From Extensimonas soli (GTDB lineage Bacteria; Pseudomonadota; Gammaproteobacteria; Burkholderiales; Burkholderiaceae_C): a stretch of 64,000 nucleotides of DNA. The translations under genes were made by a program, and so were the position numbers. Below are positions 52,623 through 62,659 of this stretch, piece after piece (positions within the stretch are counted from its first letter, which is position 1; the number at the start of each line of letters is the position of its first letter). The notes below the pieces were generated by a model. That model saw only the letters and a program-made list of their open reading frames with translations, had not been told where the DNA came from and made no database searches. Where the stretch lies: assembly GCF_029211265.1 (NCBI RefSeq), contig NZ_JARGEL010000011.1, positions 124,001 through 188,000 of the forward strand, given 5' to 3'.

Positions 52623-54044
52623 TCAACCGTCCTGGCGCCCGTAGCGGTCTTCGAGGCGCACGATGTCATCCTCGCCGAGGTAGCTGCCGGACTGCACCTC
52701 GATCATCTCCAGATCGGTCTTGCCCGGGTTGCGCAGCCGGTGCAATTCGCCGATGGGGATGTAGGTGGACTGGTTTTCGGTGAGCAAAAAGCTCTCTTTG
52801 CCGCGCGTGACTTCGGCCGTGCCCTTGACGACGATCCAGTGCTCAGCGCGGTGGTGGTGCAGCTGCAGGCTCAAGGCAGCGCCGGGGCGCACCATGATGC
52901 GCTTGACCTGAAAGCGCTCGCCCGCGTCCACGCTGTCGTACCAGCCCCAGGGGCGCGCCACCTTGCGGTGCTGCGCGGCCTGCGGCGTCTGCTGCGCTTC
53001 GAGCTGCGCGACCACGCCCTTGACCTGCTCGGCATGGTTGCGCTCCATGACCAGCACGGCGTCGGGCGTGTCGATGATCAACAGGTCTTGCGTGCCCAGC
53101 GCCACCACCGGGCGGTGCGGTGCGTGGATGTAGGTGTCCTGCGCCTGCACTGCGAGGCCCGCGCCGACGATGCGGTTGCCCTGCGCGTCGGCGGGCGTGA
53201 GCTCGGCCACGGCGTTCCAGCTGCCCACGTCGCTCCAGCGCCCGTGAAAAGGCACGACGGCGACGTTCTGACAATGCTCCATCACCGCGTAGTCAATGCT
53301 TTCGGCGCGGCAGGCGCGAAAGGCGGTGGGTTCGGGGCGGATGAAGACCTCGTCCTGCGTGGCCCCCGCCATGGCGCGGCGGCAGCTCTCGAGAATGTCG
53401 GGCGCATGCGCCTGCAGCGCGGCCAGCAGCACGTCGGCGCGGCACAGAAAGATGCCCGCGTTCCAGAGCACGTCGCCCTGCAGCAGCAGCGCCTGGGCGC
53501 GCGCGGCGTCGGGTTTTTCGATGAAGCGCGCCACCGCGTGGCTGCCGTCGCCGCGTGCGGCACCTTGCTGGATGTAGCCGTAGGCCGTGCTTGGAAAGCT
53601 CGGGTGCACACCAAAGGTGACGATGGCGCCGCCGTGCGCGGCCGCGCGCGCCTGCTGCACCATCGCCGCGAAGGCCGCAGCATCGGGGATGTGGTGGTCG
53701 GCCGGGCAAAACAGCAACAGCTCTTGTGCGGGCGCACGCAAGGCGGCAAGCGCCATTGCCGCGGCGGTGTTGCGGCCCACGGGCTCGAGAATGACCTCGC
53801 CGCGCAGCCCCACGGCCTGCAGCGCGTCGAGCACGAGAAAGCGGTGTTCTTCCGCCGCCACGCAGACGGCGCGCGCCCCGGCCGCCGTGTCGCCCGCGGG
53901 TTGCAACAGCTTGAGCCGCGCCAGCGTGAGCTGCAACAGGCTTTGGCCGTCGATCAAAGGGACGAATTGCTTGGGCAGGGCCTTGCGGCTCAGCGGCCAC
54001 AGGCGCGTGCCCGCGCCACCACACAGAACCACGGGGCAGATCAT
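52623..54044 (-). CDS. Mannose-1-phosphate guanylyltransferase / mannose-6-phosphate isomerase (ManC/AlgA type)
   Basis: Bifunctional type II enzyme making GDP-mannose for exopolysaccharide or LPS. The ATG at 54044 gives 473 aa. The nucleotidyltransferase half starts VVLCGGAGTRLWPLSRKALP and includes FCPADHHIPD and RFIEKPD; WNAGIFLCRADVLLAAL is also typical. The C-terminal cupin isomerase half has RPWGWYDSVDAGERFQVKRI, then QLHHHRAEHWIVVKGTAEVT and IPIGELHRLRNPGK. The gene stands alone: no phosphomannomutase or polymerisation genes flank it. Confidence 0.92.
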   Translation of the reverse strand: MICPVVLCGGAGTRLWPLSRKALPKQFVPLIDGQSLLQLTLARLKLLQPAGDTAAGARAVCVAAEEHRFLVLDALQAVGLRGEVILEPVGRNTAAAMALAALRAPAQELLLFCPADHHIPDAAAFAAMVQQARAAAHGGAIVTFGVHPSFPSTAYGYIQQGAARGDGSHAVARFIEKPDAARAQALLLQGDVLWNAGIFLCRADVLLAALQAHAPDILESCRRAMAGATQDEVFIRPEPTAFRACRAESIDYAVMEHCQNVAVVPFHGRWSDVGSWNAVAELTPADAQGNRIVGAGLAVQAQDTYIHAPHRPVVALGTQDLLIIDTPDAVLVMERNHAEQVKGVVAQLEAQQTPQAAQHRKVARPWGWYDSVDAGERFQVKRIMVRPGAALSLQLHHHRAEHWIVVKGTAEVTRGKESFLLTENQSTYIPIGELHRLRNPGKTDLEMIEVQSGSYLGEDDIVRLEDRYGRQDG

Positions 54045-54146
54045 GAAAACGGCGCTCCGATAAAAAGAGGGCGCCATTGTCGCAAATGCAGAGGCTGCGG
54101 CGGCTGCAGGTACCATCGGCGCTTATCGAATCGACAAGGAGACCCC

Positions 54147-55349
54147 ATGACCCAAGCCTTCATCTGCGACGCCATCCGCACCCCCATCGGCCGCTACGGC
54201 GGCGCGCTTGCGAGCGTGCGCACCGACGACCTTGCCGCGATCCCGATCCAGGCGCTGATGCAGCGCAACCCCAAGGTCGATTGGGCGCGCCTCACGGACG
54301 TGCTCTACGGCTGCGCGAACCAGGCGGGTGAGGACAACCGCAACGTCGCACACATGGCGAGCCTGCTCGCGGGCCTGCCCTTGGAGGTGCCGGGCGCGAC
54401 CATCAACCGCCTGTGCGGCTCGGGGCTGGACGCCGTGGGCACGGCGGCGCGTGCGATCAAGGCGGGCGAGGCGGGCCTGATGATCGCCGGCGGCGTCGAG
54501 AGCATGAGCCGCGCGCCTTTCGTCATGCCCAAGGCCGAATCTGCCTTCGGCCGCAACGCCGCGATCTACGACACGACCATAGGCTGGCGCTTCGTGAACG
54601 CGCGCATGAAGCAGCTCTATGGCACCGACTCCATGCCCGAGACGGCAGAAAACGTGGCCGTCGAATGCAAGATCGAGCGCGAGGCGCAGGACCGCATGGC
54701 GCTCGCCAGCCAGCAAAAAGCCGTGGCCGCGCAGCGTGCGGGCCATCTCGCGCGCGAGATCACGCCCGTGCACATTGCGCAGAAAAAGGGTGACCCCATC
54801 GCCGTCACGCAGGACGAGCACCCGCGCGAAACCAGCCTCGAGGCGCTGGCCAAGCTCAAGGGCGTGGTCAAGCCCGACGGCAGCGTGACCGCGGGCAATG
54901 CAAGCGGCGTGAACGATGGCTCCTGCGCGCTCCTGCTCGCGAGCGAATCCGAGGCCGCGCGCCACGGCCTCACGCCCAAGGCGCGCGTGGTCGGCATGGC
55001 CGTGGCCGGCGTGGCGCCGCGCATCATGGGCTTAGGGCCCGTGCCCGCGACGCAAAAAGTGCTCGCGCAAACCGGGCTCGACCTCGCGCAGATCGATGTG
55101 ATCGAGCTCAACGAGGCCTTTGCCGCGCAGGGTCTGGCCGTGCTGCGCCTGCTCGGCCTGCCCGACGACGACGCGCGCGTCAACGCCTGGGGCGGCGCCA
55201 TTGCGCTCGGTCACCCGCTCGGCGCGAGCGGCGCACGTCTGGCCACCACGGCGGTGAACCGCCTGCACGCCACGGGCGGGCGCTACGCGCTGTGCACCAT
55301 GTGCATAGGTGTGGGCCAGGGCATCGCTGTGATCCTCGAGCGCGTGTGA
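54147..55349 (+). CDS. pcaF: Acetyl-CoA acyltransferase, 3-oxoadipyl-CoA thiolase-like
   Basis: Thiolase of 400 aa, the usual PcaF length. The upstream open frame is long but the ATG at 54147 follows an AAGGAG ribosome site and begins at the family N terminus (TQAFICDAIRTPIGRYGGAL). The nucleophile is Cys90 in TINRLCGSGLDAV, followed by GGVESMSRAPFVMPKAE and YDTTIGWRFVNARMK, a pattern close to 3-oxoadipyl-CoA thiolases of the beta-ketoadipate pathway. The catalytic His lies in GGAIALGHPLGASGAR and Cys in CTMCIGVGQG. No other pca genes adjoin it, so a general beta-oxidation role is also possible. Confidence 0.87.
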   Translation: MTQAFICDAIRTPIGRYGGALASVRTDDLAAIPIQALMQRNPKVDWARLTDVLYGCANQAGEDNRNVAHMASLLAGLPLEVPGATINRLCGSGLDAVGTAARAIKAGEAGLMIAGGVESMSRAPFVMPKAESAFGRNAAIYDTTIGWRFVNARMKQLYGTDSMPETAENVAVECKIEREAQDRMALASQQKAVAAQRAGHLAREITPVHIAQKKGDPIAVTQDEHPRETSLEALAKLKGVVKPDGSVTAGNASGVNDGSCALLLASESEAARHGLTPKARVVGMAVAGVAPRIMGLGPVPATQKVLAQTGLDLAQIDVIELNEAFAAQGLAVLRLLGLPDDDARVNAWGGAIALGHPLGASGARLATTAVNRLHATGGRYALCTMCIGVGQGIAVILERV

Positions 55350-55404
55350 GGCGCGCCGCGAAGAACATGGTGCGATCCACGATTTCCAGGCAAAAGGGGC
55401 GGTC

Positions 55405-56022
55405 ATGCGCGTAGTCTTGGTTGCCAATCCCAAGGGCGGCGTCGGCAAATCGACGCTCGCGACGAACATCGCCGGCTACTTTGCCGCGCAAAGCCATGCC
55501 GTCATGCTCGGCGACACCGATCGCCAGCAATCGTCACGCATGTGGCTGGGGTTGCGCCCGGCGCAGGCGCGCCCCATAGGCACCTGGGACATTGACCCCA
55601 ATCAGGTCGCCAAGCCGCCCAAGGGCACGACGCACGTCGTCATCGACACCCCCGCGGGCCTGCACGGCAAGCGCCTGGATGCCTTGCTCAAGCGCGCCGA
55701 CAAAGTCATCGTACCGCTGCAGCCCAGCATATTCGACATTTTTGCCACGAATGACTTCTTGCAGCAGCTTGCCGAGCACCGCCGCGCCGCAGGCGTGCCG
55801 GTGGGCCTGGTGGGCATGCGCGTGGACGAGCGCACGCACGCGGCCGAGCAGCTGCAGCGCTTCATCGCCGGGCTGGGCCTGCCGGTGCTCGGTTATCTGC
55901 GCGACACGCAAAACTACGTGCACCTCGCGGCGCACGGGCTCACGCTGTTCGATGTCGCGCCCAGCCGCGTGGCGCGCGACCTGGCGCAGTGGCAGGGGAT
56001 TTGCGCCTGGCTCGATACCTGA
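55405..56022 (+). CDS. Orphan ParA-family (MinD/ParA-like) ATPase
   Basis: A 205-aa P-loop ATPase with a deviant Walker A motif, NPKGGVGKSTLATNIAGYF, an A'-type motif in MLGDTDRQQSS, and HVVIDTPAG as Walker B. It is short, as in single-domain ParA homologues that position cellular cargo rather than plasmids. No parB, parS-like repeat or partner gene is adjacent. It starts 55 bp after the thiolase gene and converges with trmL. Cargo unknown. Confidence 0.87.
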   Translation: MRVVLVANPKGGVGKSTLATNIAGYFAAQSHAVMLGDTDRQQSSRMWLGLRPAQARPIGTWDIDPNQVAKPPKGTTHVVIDTPAGLHGKRLDALLKRADKVIVPLQPSIFDIFATNDFLQQLAEHRRAAGVPVGLVGMRVDERTHAAEQLQRFIAGLGLPVLGYLRDTQNYVHLAAHGLTLFDVAPSRVARDLAQWQGICAWLDT

Positions 56023-56053
56023 GCATCGGCGCTTCATGGCGCTTCGTGGTGCT

Positions 56054-56533
56054 TCATGGCGCGCTGTCTGGCAGGGCAAAACCATTTTGGCGCCAGGCTT
56101 CGAACACGGTCACGGCCACGGCGTTCGAGAGGTTCAGACTGCGCTGGCCCGGCCGCATGGGCAGGCGCAGGCGCTGCGCCGCTGGAAAGCGTTCGCGCAG
56201 CGCGGGCGGCAGGCCGCGTGTTTCGGCGCCGAACACCAGCCAGTCGCCGGGCATAAAGCGGCAGGCGTACACGCTCTGGCTGCCCTGCGTGGTCAGCGCG
56301 AACATGCGTGTGAGGTCGGGCTGCTGGCTTTGCAGCAAGGCTTCCCAGTCGCGGTGGCGCTGCACGCGCGCATATTCGTGGTAGTCGAGCCCCGCGCGGC
56401 GCAGGCGCTTGTCGTCCATGGCAAAGCCCAGCGGTTCGACCAGGTGCAATTCGCAGCCAGTGTTGGCCGCGAGGCGGATCACGTTGCCGGTGTTGGGCGG
56501 GATTTCGGGTTCGACGAGGACGATGCGGAACAT
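56054..56533 (-). CDS. trmL: tRNA (cytidine/uridine-2'-O-)-methyltransferase TrmL
   Basis: SPOUT-class methyltransferase that 2'-O-methylates the wobble base of certain leucine tRNAs. The ATG at 56533 gives 159 aa starting MFRIVLVEPEIPPNTGNVIR, the family signature. The SAM-binding knot includes DWLVFGAETRGLPPALRER, then LRLPMRPGQRSLNLSNAVAV. It lies 28 bp downstream of comF on the minus strand. Confidence 0.93.
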   Translation of the reverse strand: MFRIVLVEPEIPPNTGNVIRLAANTGCELHLVEPLGFAMDDKRLRRAGLDYHEYARVQRHRDWEALLQSQQPDLTRMFALTTQGSQSVYACRFMPGDWLVFGAETRGLPPALRERFPAAQRLRLPMRPGQRSLNLSNAVAVTVFEAWRQNGFALPDSAP

Positions 56534-56561
56534 GGCGCGTATTGTCGCGCCCAGCACTGGC

Positions 56562-57311
56562 TCAGCGCGCCGCCGGCGTGCGCGCGAGCACCAGCGCGGT
56601 GATGTGCGCGGCGCCCGCTGTGCGCAGCGCCTGCGCCGCAGCGTCCAGCGTGGCGCCGGTGGTCAGCACGTCGTCGATGAGCACGACGCGCTGCCCGGCG
56701 AGGCCCGCCGCACGCAGCGGCTCGACGGCAAAAGCGCCTTGCAGATTGCGCAGCCGCGCGTGGCGCGGCAGGCTGCTTTGCGCTTGCGTGTCGCGCAGGC
56801 GCAGCAGCAGGTGTTTGTCGGTTTTGTGCGCTGCAAGCTGCTGTGCAAGCAGCGCGGCCTGGTTGAAGCCGCGCTCGCGCAGGCGTGCGCGCGCGAGCGG
56901 CACGGGCAGCACGCGGTCGGCAGCGTCGAGCGCGGGCTCGGCGCCAGGCGTCGCGCGCAGCAATCCTGCCAGCGCCGCCGCCCAGCCCGGGTCGCCACGG
57001 AATTTGAAGTCTGCGATCACCCCGGCCCAGGGGTAGCCGTAATCCACGGCGGCGTAGCAGGCATCGAGCAAAGGTGGTGTGCGCAGGCAGGCGCCGCAGG
57101 TGTGCACGCCTGCGGGCACGGGCAGCGCGCAGCGCAGGCAACGCGCGCGCGGCTGGGCAAAGCGTGCCACGCAGCCCGTGCAGATGCGCTGCGCGGGCCA
57201 GGCGCGGCAGATCGCGCATTGGCTGGGGACGCGAAGCGATCCAAGGGCACGCATCAGGCCCAGGAAACGCCGCCCGTGGGCGGATTGGACGCTGAACGAC
57301 GCAAAAGACAT
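56562..57311 (-). CDS. comF: ComF-family phosphoribosyltransferase-like protein
   Basis: A 249-aa protein of the ComF/GntX group, needed for DNA uptake steps in naturally competent bacteria. The N-terminal part has paired cysteines (CAICRAWPAQRICTGC, CLRCALPV, CGAC) expected to bind zinc. The C-terminal phosphoribosyltransferase fold shows VLPVPLARARLRERGFNQAA and the PRPP-binding motif VVLIDDVLTTGATLDAAAQ. Start choice is tentative: an internal ATG (MRALGSLRVPSQCAIC) would be about 19 residues shorter. Confidence 0.9.
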   Translation of the reverse strand: MSFASFSVQSAHGRRFLGLMRALGSLRVPSQCAICRAWPAQRICTGCVARFAQPRARCLRCALPVPAGVHTCGACLRTPPLLDACYAAVDYGYPWAGVIADFKFRGDPGWAAALAGLLRATPGAEPALDAADRVLPVPLARARLRERGFNQAALLAQQLAAHKTDKHLLLRLRDTQAQSSLPRHARLRNLQGAFAVEPLRAAGLAGQRVVLIDDVLTTGATLDAAAQALRTAGAAHITALVLARTPAAR

Positions 57312-57330
57312 GCGCTGCGGGCGCGGGTCT

Positions 57331-57777
57331 TCAAGAGCCGCTGCTGCGCTTGACCTTGGGCGCCGAGTAGGTCAGGGGCTCTTGCGGCGCCTGCTGCGCC
57401 AAACGCTCCTGCTGCGCAGTCTGGTGGACGTTTTGCGCGACCTCCACGGCGTTGCTGCTGGCCCGCCACATCGACTGGACGAAGTCCAGCAACTGTTGGT
57501 ACAGCGGCGGCTGCGGCGGAATTTGTTCTTTGGCACGCTGCTCTTTTTCCGCCGGGGTTTCAATACCGTCGCGGGTGGCGCGCATGCCGTCCGTGCCTTC
57601 GGTTTGCAGCTTGTCGGGGGTGCGCAAAGTGCTGCCTTCGCCGAGGCGGTCGGTCGATTCGACCGGATGCGAGGTGTTGACCGGACGCACGGGCGGGGCG
57701 CCCGAGGCGCCGCTCGAATACAAGTCTGCCCCTTGCGGTCGCCAAGGGGGAGATCGGTCTACGGCATGGATGGGCAT
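57331..57777 (-). CDS. Hypothetical protein, Pro/Gln-rich
   Basis: Not recognised as a known family. The ATG at 57777 has a good AAGGAG ribosome site 6 bp upstream and gives 148 aa (MPIHAVDRSPPWRPQGADLY). The first 95 residues are low-complexity and Ser/Pro/Gly-rich. Residues about 95-135 form a probable amphipathic helix (PPLYQQLLDFVQSMWRASSN then AVEVAQNVHQTAQQ), and the tail is basic. No signal peptide or membrane segment. It sits between comF (19 bp downstream) and the divergent acyl-CoA ligase gene. Confidence 0.65.
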   Translation of the reverse strand: MPIHAVDRSPPWRPQGADLYSSGASGAPPVRPVNTSHPVESTDRLGEGSTLRTPDKLQTEGTDGMRATRDGIETPAEKEQRAKEQIPPQPPLYQQLLDFVQSMWRASSNAVEVAQNVHQTAQQERLAQQAPQEPLTYSAPKVKRSSGS

Positions 57778-57992
57778 GGTGATGCTCCTTTTTGGCAAGG
57801 AAACGAGGCGGCGCGAAATCCGCGAAATGAATTTACGCCCTCTCGATGGGTATTTCGTCAAAAAGGAGGGGAAATGAAGGCCTTTTTTCGGGATGGTCGT
57901 CGTGTCAGGGTTTTCACTGAGGTGCGGGCCGCGGATTGGCGGGGCGATGGCGGGAAAATGGCTTGCCTTCTTCATTCAGGAGACTTCCCCCC

Positions 57993-59504
57993 ATGAATAT
58001 CACCGAACTGTTGCGCCGCAGCGCCCTTGCGTATGCCGAGCGGCCTGCCGTACTGGCGGGCGACGAGGTGTTGATGAACTACCGCACGCTCGGCGCCCGT
58101 GTGGCTGCGCTCGCGGGTTTTTTGCAAGGCCACTGGGGCGTGGCGCCGGGCGAGCGCGTGGCGATTTTTTCGGAGAATTGCCCGCAGTACCTCGAGGCGC
58201 TGCACGCCGTGTATTGGGCCGGTGCGGTCACGGTGCCGGTCAACTACAAACTGCATGCCAAAGAACTGGCCTACGTGCTCGCCGACGCCGGGGTGCGCTG
58301 GGTGTTCGTCTCCGCAGAACTGCGTGACGCGGCCCTCGCCGCGGGTGCGGATGCGGCGCACACGCTGGTGCTTGGCAGCCCGGCGTACGAGCAGGCCCTG
58401 CAGCACGCGCCGCTGGCGCTGCAGGAGCGCGCGCCCGACGACCTCGCCTCGCTGTTTTACACCTCGGGGACCACGGGCCGGCCCAAGGGGGTGATGCAGA
58501 CGCACCGCAACCTGCTCACCACTACGCTGTGCTACTTCTCCGACGTGGACGACATTGCGCCCGAGGACGCCATGGTCTATGCCGCGCCCATGTCGCACGG
58601 CGCGGGCATCTACAACTACGCGCAGATGCAGCGTGGCGCGCGCCACGTGGTGCCGCGCTCGGGCGGCTTCGATCCAGCCGAGCTCGTGCAGCTCGCGGCG
58701 TCGGTGGGACGGCTCACGCTGTTTGCCGCGCCCACCATGGTGCGCCGCCTCGTGGAGCACGTGAAGGCGACGGGCGCCGATGTGTCGGGTTTCAAAACCA
58801 TCGTCTATGGCGGCGGGCCGATGTACGTCGATGATCTGCGCGAGGCCCTGCGCGTGATGGGGCAGCGCTTCGTGCAGATTTACGGCCAGGGCGAGAGCCC
58901 GATGACGATCACGGCGCTCGCGCGCACGCACCTGGCCGACACCAGCCACCCGCGCTGGCTGCAGCGCGCGGCTTCGGTGGGGGTGGCGCAAGCGGCGGTG
59001 CAGGTGCGCGTGGTCGATGAGGACGGCAACACCCTGCCGCCCGGCGCCCTGGGCGAGGTGGTGGTGCGCGGGCCGAGCGTGATGCCCGGCTACTGGCGCA
59101 ACCCCGAGGCCACGGCCAAGACGCTGCGCGACGGCTGGCTCTACACGGGCGACGTGGGGCAGATCGATGCGGATGGCTTTCTCACGCTGCTCGACCGTTC
59201 CAAGGACGTGATCATCTCGGGCGGCTCGAACATCTACCCGCGCGAGGTCGAGGAGGTGCTGCTTTTGCACCCGCAGGTGCGAGAGGTCGCCATCGTGGGC
59301 CTGCGCGACGCCGAATGGGGCGAGGTGCCCGTGGCCTTCATCGTGGGCGACGAGGTGAGCGCCGAGGAGCTTGACGCGCTGTGCCTCGAACACATCGCCC
59401 GCTTCAAGCGCCCCAAGCGCTACGAGTTCGTCGAGGCGCTGCCCAAGAACAGCTACGGAAAGGTGCTCAAAACCGAGCTTCGCGCCCTATTGACAAGCAC
59501 TTGA
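57993..59504 (+). CDS. Acyl-CoA ligase (AMP-forming, long-chain-fatty-acid/benzoate type)
   Basis: ANL-superfamily adenylating enzyme of 503 aa; the ATG at 57993 follows an AGGAGA ribosome site. The phosphate-binding loop is LFYTSGTTGRPKGVMQTHRN; the adenylate motifs are YGQGESPMT, GWLYTGDVGQIDADGFL and DRSKDVIISGGSNIYPREVE. The catalytic lysine lies in PKNSYGKVLKTELR. It makes acyl-CoA from a carboxylic acid, ATP and CoA. The substrate (medium/long-chain fatty acid or aromatic acid) cannot be fixed. It converges with creA with only 3 bp between stops. Confidence 0.9.
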   Translation: MNITELLRRSALAYAERPAVLAGDEVLMNYRTLGARVAALAGFLQGHWGVAPGERVAIFSENCPQYLEALHAVYWAGAVTVPVNYKLHAKELAYVLADAGVRWVFVSAELRDAALAAGADAAHTLVLGSPAYEQALQHAPLALQERAPDDLASLFYTSGTTGRPKGVMQTHRNLLTTTLCYFSDVDDIAPEDAMVYAAPMSHGAGIYNYAQMQRGARHVVPRSGGFDPAELVQLAASVGRLTLFAAPTMVRRLVEHVKATGADVSGFKTIVYGGGPMYVDDLREALRVMGQRFVQIYGQGESPMTITALARTHLADTSHPRWLQRAASVGVAQAAVQVRVVDEDGNTLPPGALGEVVVRGPSVMPGYWRNPEATAKTLRDGWLYTGDVGQIDADGFLTLLDRSKDVIISGGSNIYPREVEEVLLLHPQVREVAIVGLRDAEWGEVPVAFIVGDEVSAEELDALCLEHIARFKRPKRYEFVEALPKNSYGKVLKTELRALLTST

Positions 59505-59507
59505 AGC

Positions 59508-60020
59508 TCATTTTTTGATAGGAATTGGCTGCGAAGAAAGGACAGGCACGGCAGTGACGGCGTTCTGGGGCGAGCCGTCGATCAGTTTGTCCGAGTAGGT
59601 CAGGTACACCAGGGCGTTGCGCTTCGGGTCGACCATGCGCACGACGCGCAGGCGTTTGAACAGTACCGACATGCGCTCGGAAAACACCTCGTCTTGCAGG
59701 GGCAGGGGCTTGGCAAAACGCAAGGGGCCGACCTGGCGGCAGGCGATGGACGCCTCGGCCTTGTCTTCCGCCAGCCCCAGCGCGCCGGAGATGCCGCCCG
59801 TGCGGGCCCGCGAAACATAGCAGGTCACGCCCTCCACGAGCGGGTCGTCGTAGGCCTCGACCACCACTTTGTGGTTGGGGCCTACCCACTGAAACGCGGT
59901 GCTGACGGCGCCTATGACTTCGGCATGTGCCTTGGCGAGGAACAGCAGGCCGATACCGCATGCCGCAGAGAGGCCGAGGGCCAAGGCGGTGCGCATCAGG
60001 GCAGCAAGGCGCATGCTCAT
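59508..60020 (-). CDS. creA: CreA family periplasmic protein
   Basis: A 170-aa exported protein of the CreA family, conserved but of unknown function. From the ATG at 60020 (a second ATG two codons later) it has a signal peptide ([20 protein letters not shown], cleavage near KAHA). The mature part shows [40 protein letters not shown] and CRQVGPLRF. Two cysteines (VTCYVS and ACRQ) could form a disulfide. Its start overlaps the cphA stop by four bases, so it is likely translated from the cyanophycin operon. Confidence 0.9.
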   Translation of the reverse strand: MSMRLAALMRTALALGLSAACGIGLLFLAKAHAEVIGAVSTAFQWVGPNHKVVVEAYDDPLVEGVTCYVSRARTGGISGALGLAEDKAEASIACRQVGPLRFAKPLPLQDEVFSERMSVLFKRLRVVRMVDPKRNALVYLTYSDKLIDGSPQNAVTAVPVLSSQPIPIKK

Positions 60021-62587
60021 GCGTTGGCTTCCTGGATGCGCTGCGCGAGGTGCGCGAGCGCCTCTTCGACCTGATCGACGAGGACCAGGCACAGGTCGCC
60101 CGGCTCCAGGCGCGCGAGCGCCTTGTCGATGGCCAGGAATTCGCCGCGCACCTCCTCGATGTGGTGGGTGCGCTGGGCGCCGGCCAGGCCTTCGCGCAGC
60201 AGCGCGATCACTTCGCCATCGTCCCGGCCGCGCTGGGCGGCGTCCTGGTAGAGGATCACGTCGTCGAAGGCGTCGCCCAGGATCTCGGTCTGCACGCGCA
60301 GGTCTTCGTCGCGCCGGTCGCCCGCGCCGCTGATGACCACGCTGCGCCGCCGCGTGGGCAGGGCATCGATGGCGGACACGAGGGCGCGCATGGCGTCCGC
60401 GTTGTGGCCGTAGTCGGCGATCACCGTGGCGCCGCGGTAGTCCATGAGGTTGAAGCGCCCCGGTGCGTTGTCGGTGTCGTTCACGAAGCCCGAGAGCCCG
60501 CGGCGTATGGTCTGCCAGGGCAGGCCCGCACCCCAGGCCGCGGCCACGGCGGCCATGACGTTTTCGACCTGGAAGCCGATGCGCCCGTTGCGCGTGATGG
60601 GTACGTCGCGCAGGTGGATGGTCTCGCGCCACGAGCCTTCGGCGGCAACGATGGAGTCGCCATCGACATACACCGTGCGTTTGCCCTGCGCGCGGTGCGT
60701 GGCCATCACGGGGTGGTGGCGGTCGCTCGCAAAGTAGATCACCTGACTGGGGCAGGCCGCGGCCATGGCCGCGACGATGGGGTCGGCGGCGTTGAGCACG
60801 GCGTAGCCCGTGGGCGCGACGTTTTGCACGATCACGCGCTTGAGCACGGCCAGGTCTTCCACGGTGGTGATGTAGTTCAGGCCCAGGTGGTCGCCCGCGC
60901 CGATGTTGGTCACCACGGCTACCTGGCAGCGGTCGAAGCCCAGGCCCTCGCGCAGGATGCCGCCGCGCGCGGTCTCGAACACGGCGGCATCGACCTCGGG
61001 GTGCAGCAGCACGTTGCGCGCGCTGCGCGGGCCCGAGCAATCGCCGCTGTCGATCTGGCGGCCATCGACATAGACGCCGTCGGTGTTGGTCATGCCCACG
61101 CGCAGGCCGTGCGCAGTAAAGAGGTGGGCGATCAGGCGCGTGACGGTGGTCTTGCCGTTCGTGCCCGTGACCGCGACCACGGGGATGCGCCCATCCTGGC
61201 CGTGTGCGAACAGCCGCTCGACGATGGCCTGGCCGACGTTGCGCGGCTTGCCGTAGGAGGGCGCAAGGTGCATGCGCAGCCCCGGCGCGGCGTTGACTTC
61301 GACGATGCCGCCGCTTTGCTCCTCGAGCGGGCGCAGCACGGTTTGCGCAACCATATCGACGCCGCAGATGTGCAGCCCCACCATTTGAGCTGCGGCCACG
61401 GCGCGCGCCGCGACTTCGGGGTGCACGTCGTCGGTCACGTCGGTGGCGCTGCCGCCCGTGGAGAGGTTGGCGTTGTTGCGCAGGATCACGCGCTGGCCCT
61501 TGGCCGGCACCGATTCGGGCGTGAGGTTTTGCGCCGCGAGCCGCGCAACGGCGATGTCGTCGAGGCGGATTTTGGTCAATGCGGTGGCGTGGCCTTCGCC
61601 GCGGCGCGGGTCCTGGTTGACCTGCTCGACCAGTTCGCGCACCGTGTGCTGGCCGTCGCCCAGCACCTGCGGCGGGTCGCGCCGCGCCGCTGCGACGAGC
61701 TGATCGCCCACCACGAGCAGGCGAAAGTCGTGGCCCGGCAGGTAGCGCTCGACCATGACGGTGCCGTATTCGGCGGCGCTGCGGTAGGCTTCTTCGAGCC
61801 CGGCGCGGTCCACAATGTTCACCGTCACACCCTTGCCCTGGTTGCCGTCCTGCGGCTTCACGACCACGGGCAGGCCGACTTCGAGCGCCACTTGCCAGGC
61901 CTCGTCCACGCTTTCGACCGGGCGGCCGCGCGGCACCGGCACGCCTGCGGCATGCAGCAGGCGCTTGCTCAGGTCTTTGTCCTGGCCAATGGATTCGGCC
62001 ACGGCGCTGGTGGTGTCGATTTCAGCGGCCTGGATGCGGCGCTGCCTGGAGCCCCAGCCGAACTGCACCAGGCTGCCGCGCGTAAGGCGCCGCCATGGAA
62101 TGCCGCGCGCCGCCGCAGCCTCGACGATCGCGCCGGTGCTCGGGCCCAGGCGCTCGTCTTCATAGAGCGATTGCAGCTGCGCGATGGCTTCGTCGGCGTC
62201 GAAGCCGCCTTGCCCGAGCGCGGCCGCGATGAGGCGCTGCGCATCCTCGAACGCCTGCCGGCCCACGGCCTCTTCGCTGTATTCGACCACCACCTGGTAC
62301 ACGCCGGGATCGACCGTGGCCGTGGTGCGCGCAAAGCTCACGGGGCAGCCGGCCTGCGCCTGCAGCGCGAGCGCCGCGGCCTGCAGCACATGTGCAAGCG
62401 CCACCGCGCCGCCGCCTTCGGGGTGCAGCGCGCCGATGGCTGGAAAGAGCGCGCGCAAACGCGCCTCGAAGCCGGGCAATTGGTCTATGGAGCGCTCTGC
62501 CTCTGCGCAAGCCACTATGGCTTCGATAGAAGTGTGGCGGCTCCAGAGGTTGGGGCCGCGCAGCGCGCGGATACGGGATACTTCCAT
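60017..62587 (-). CDS. cphA: Cyanophycin synthetase
   Basis: Polymerises aspartate and arginine into cyanophycin (multi-L-arginyl-poly-L-aspartate), a nitrogen reserve granule. The 856-aa protein has the usual three parts: an N-terminal domain (1 to about 160), an ATP-grasp domain that adds Asp ([18 protein letters not shown], about residue 250; [20 protein letters not shown] at its end) and a muramyl-ligase-like domain that adds Arg, with intact P-loop [20 protein letters not shown], then [17 protein letters not shown] and NAPGRFNL. All nucleotide-binding motifs are present, so it should be active. It follows a second cphA-like gene by 72 bp and overlaps creA. Confidence 0.96.
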   Translation of the reverse strand: MEVSRIRALRGPNLWSRHTSIEAIVACAEAERSIDQLPGFEARLRALFPAIGALHPEGGGAVALAHVLQAAALALQAQAGCPVSFARTTATVDPGVYQVVVEYSEEAVGRQAFEDAQRLIAAALGQGGFDADEAIAQLQSLYEDERLGPSTGAIVEAAAARGIPWRRLTRGSLVQFGWGSRQRRIQAAEIDTTSAVAESIGQDKDLSKRLLHAAGVPVPRGRPVESVDEAWQVALEVGLPVVVKPQDGNQGKGVTVNIVDRAGLEEAYRSAAEYGTVMVERYLPGHDFRLLVVGDQLVAAARRDPPQVLGDGQHTVRELVEQVNQDPRRGEGHATALTKIRLDDIAVARLAAQNLTPESVPAKGQRVILRNNANLSTGGSATDVTDDVHPEVAARAVAAAQMVGLHICGVDMVAQTVLRPLEEQSGGIVEVNAAPGLRMHLAPSYGKPRNVGQAIVERLFAHGQDGRIPVVAVTGTNGKTTVTRLIAHLFTAHGLRVGMTNTDGVYVDGRQIDSGDCSGPRSARNVLLHPEVDAAVFETARGGILREGLGFDRCQVAVVTNIGAGDHLGLNYITTVEDLAVLKRVIVQNVAPTGYAVLNAADPIVAAMAAACPSQVIYFASDRHHPVMATHRAQGKRTVYVDGDSIVAAEGSWRETIHLRDVPITRNGRIGFQVENVMAAVAAAWGAGLPWQTIRRGLSGFVNDTDNAPGRFNLMDYRGATVIADYGHNADAMRALVSAIDALPTRRRSVVISGAGDRRDEDLRVQTEILGDAFDDVILYQDAAQRGRDDGEVIALLREGLAGAQRTHHIEEVRGEFLAIDKALARLEPGDLCLVLVDQVEEALAHLAQRIQEANA

Positions 62588-62659
62588 GAGGATCTCTTCG
62601 GGGTGTGGTCTGGACGGCGTCGCCAGGACCGTGCGAGGGAAATAACGGTGTAACGGGGC

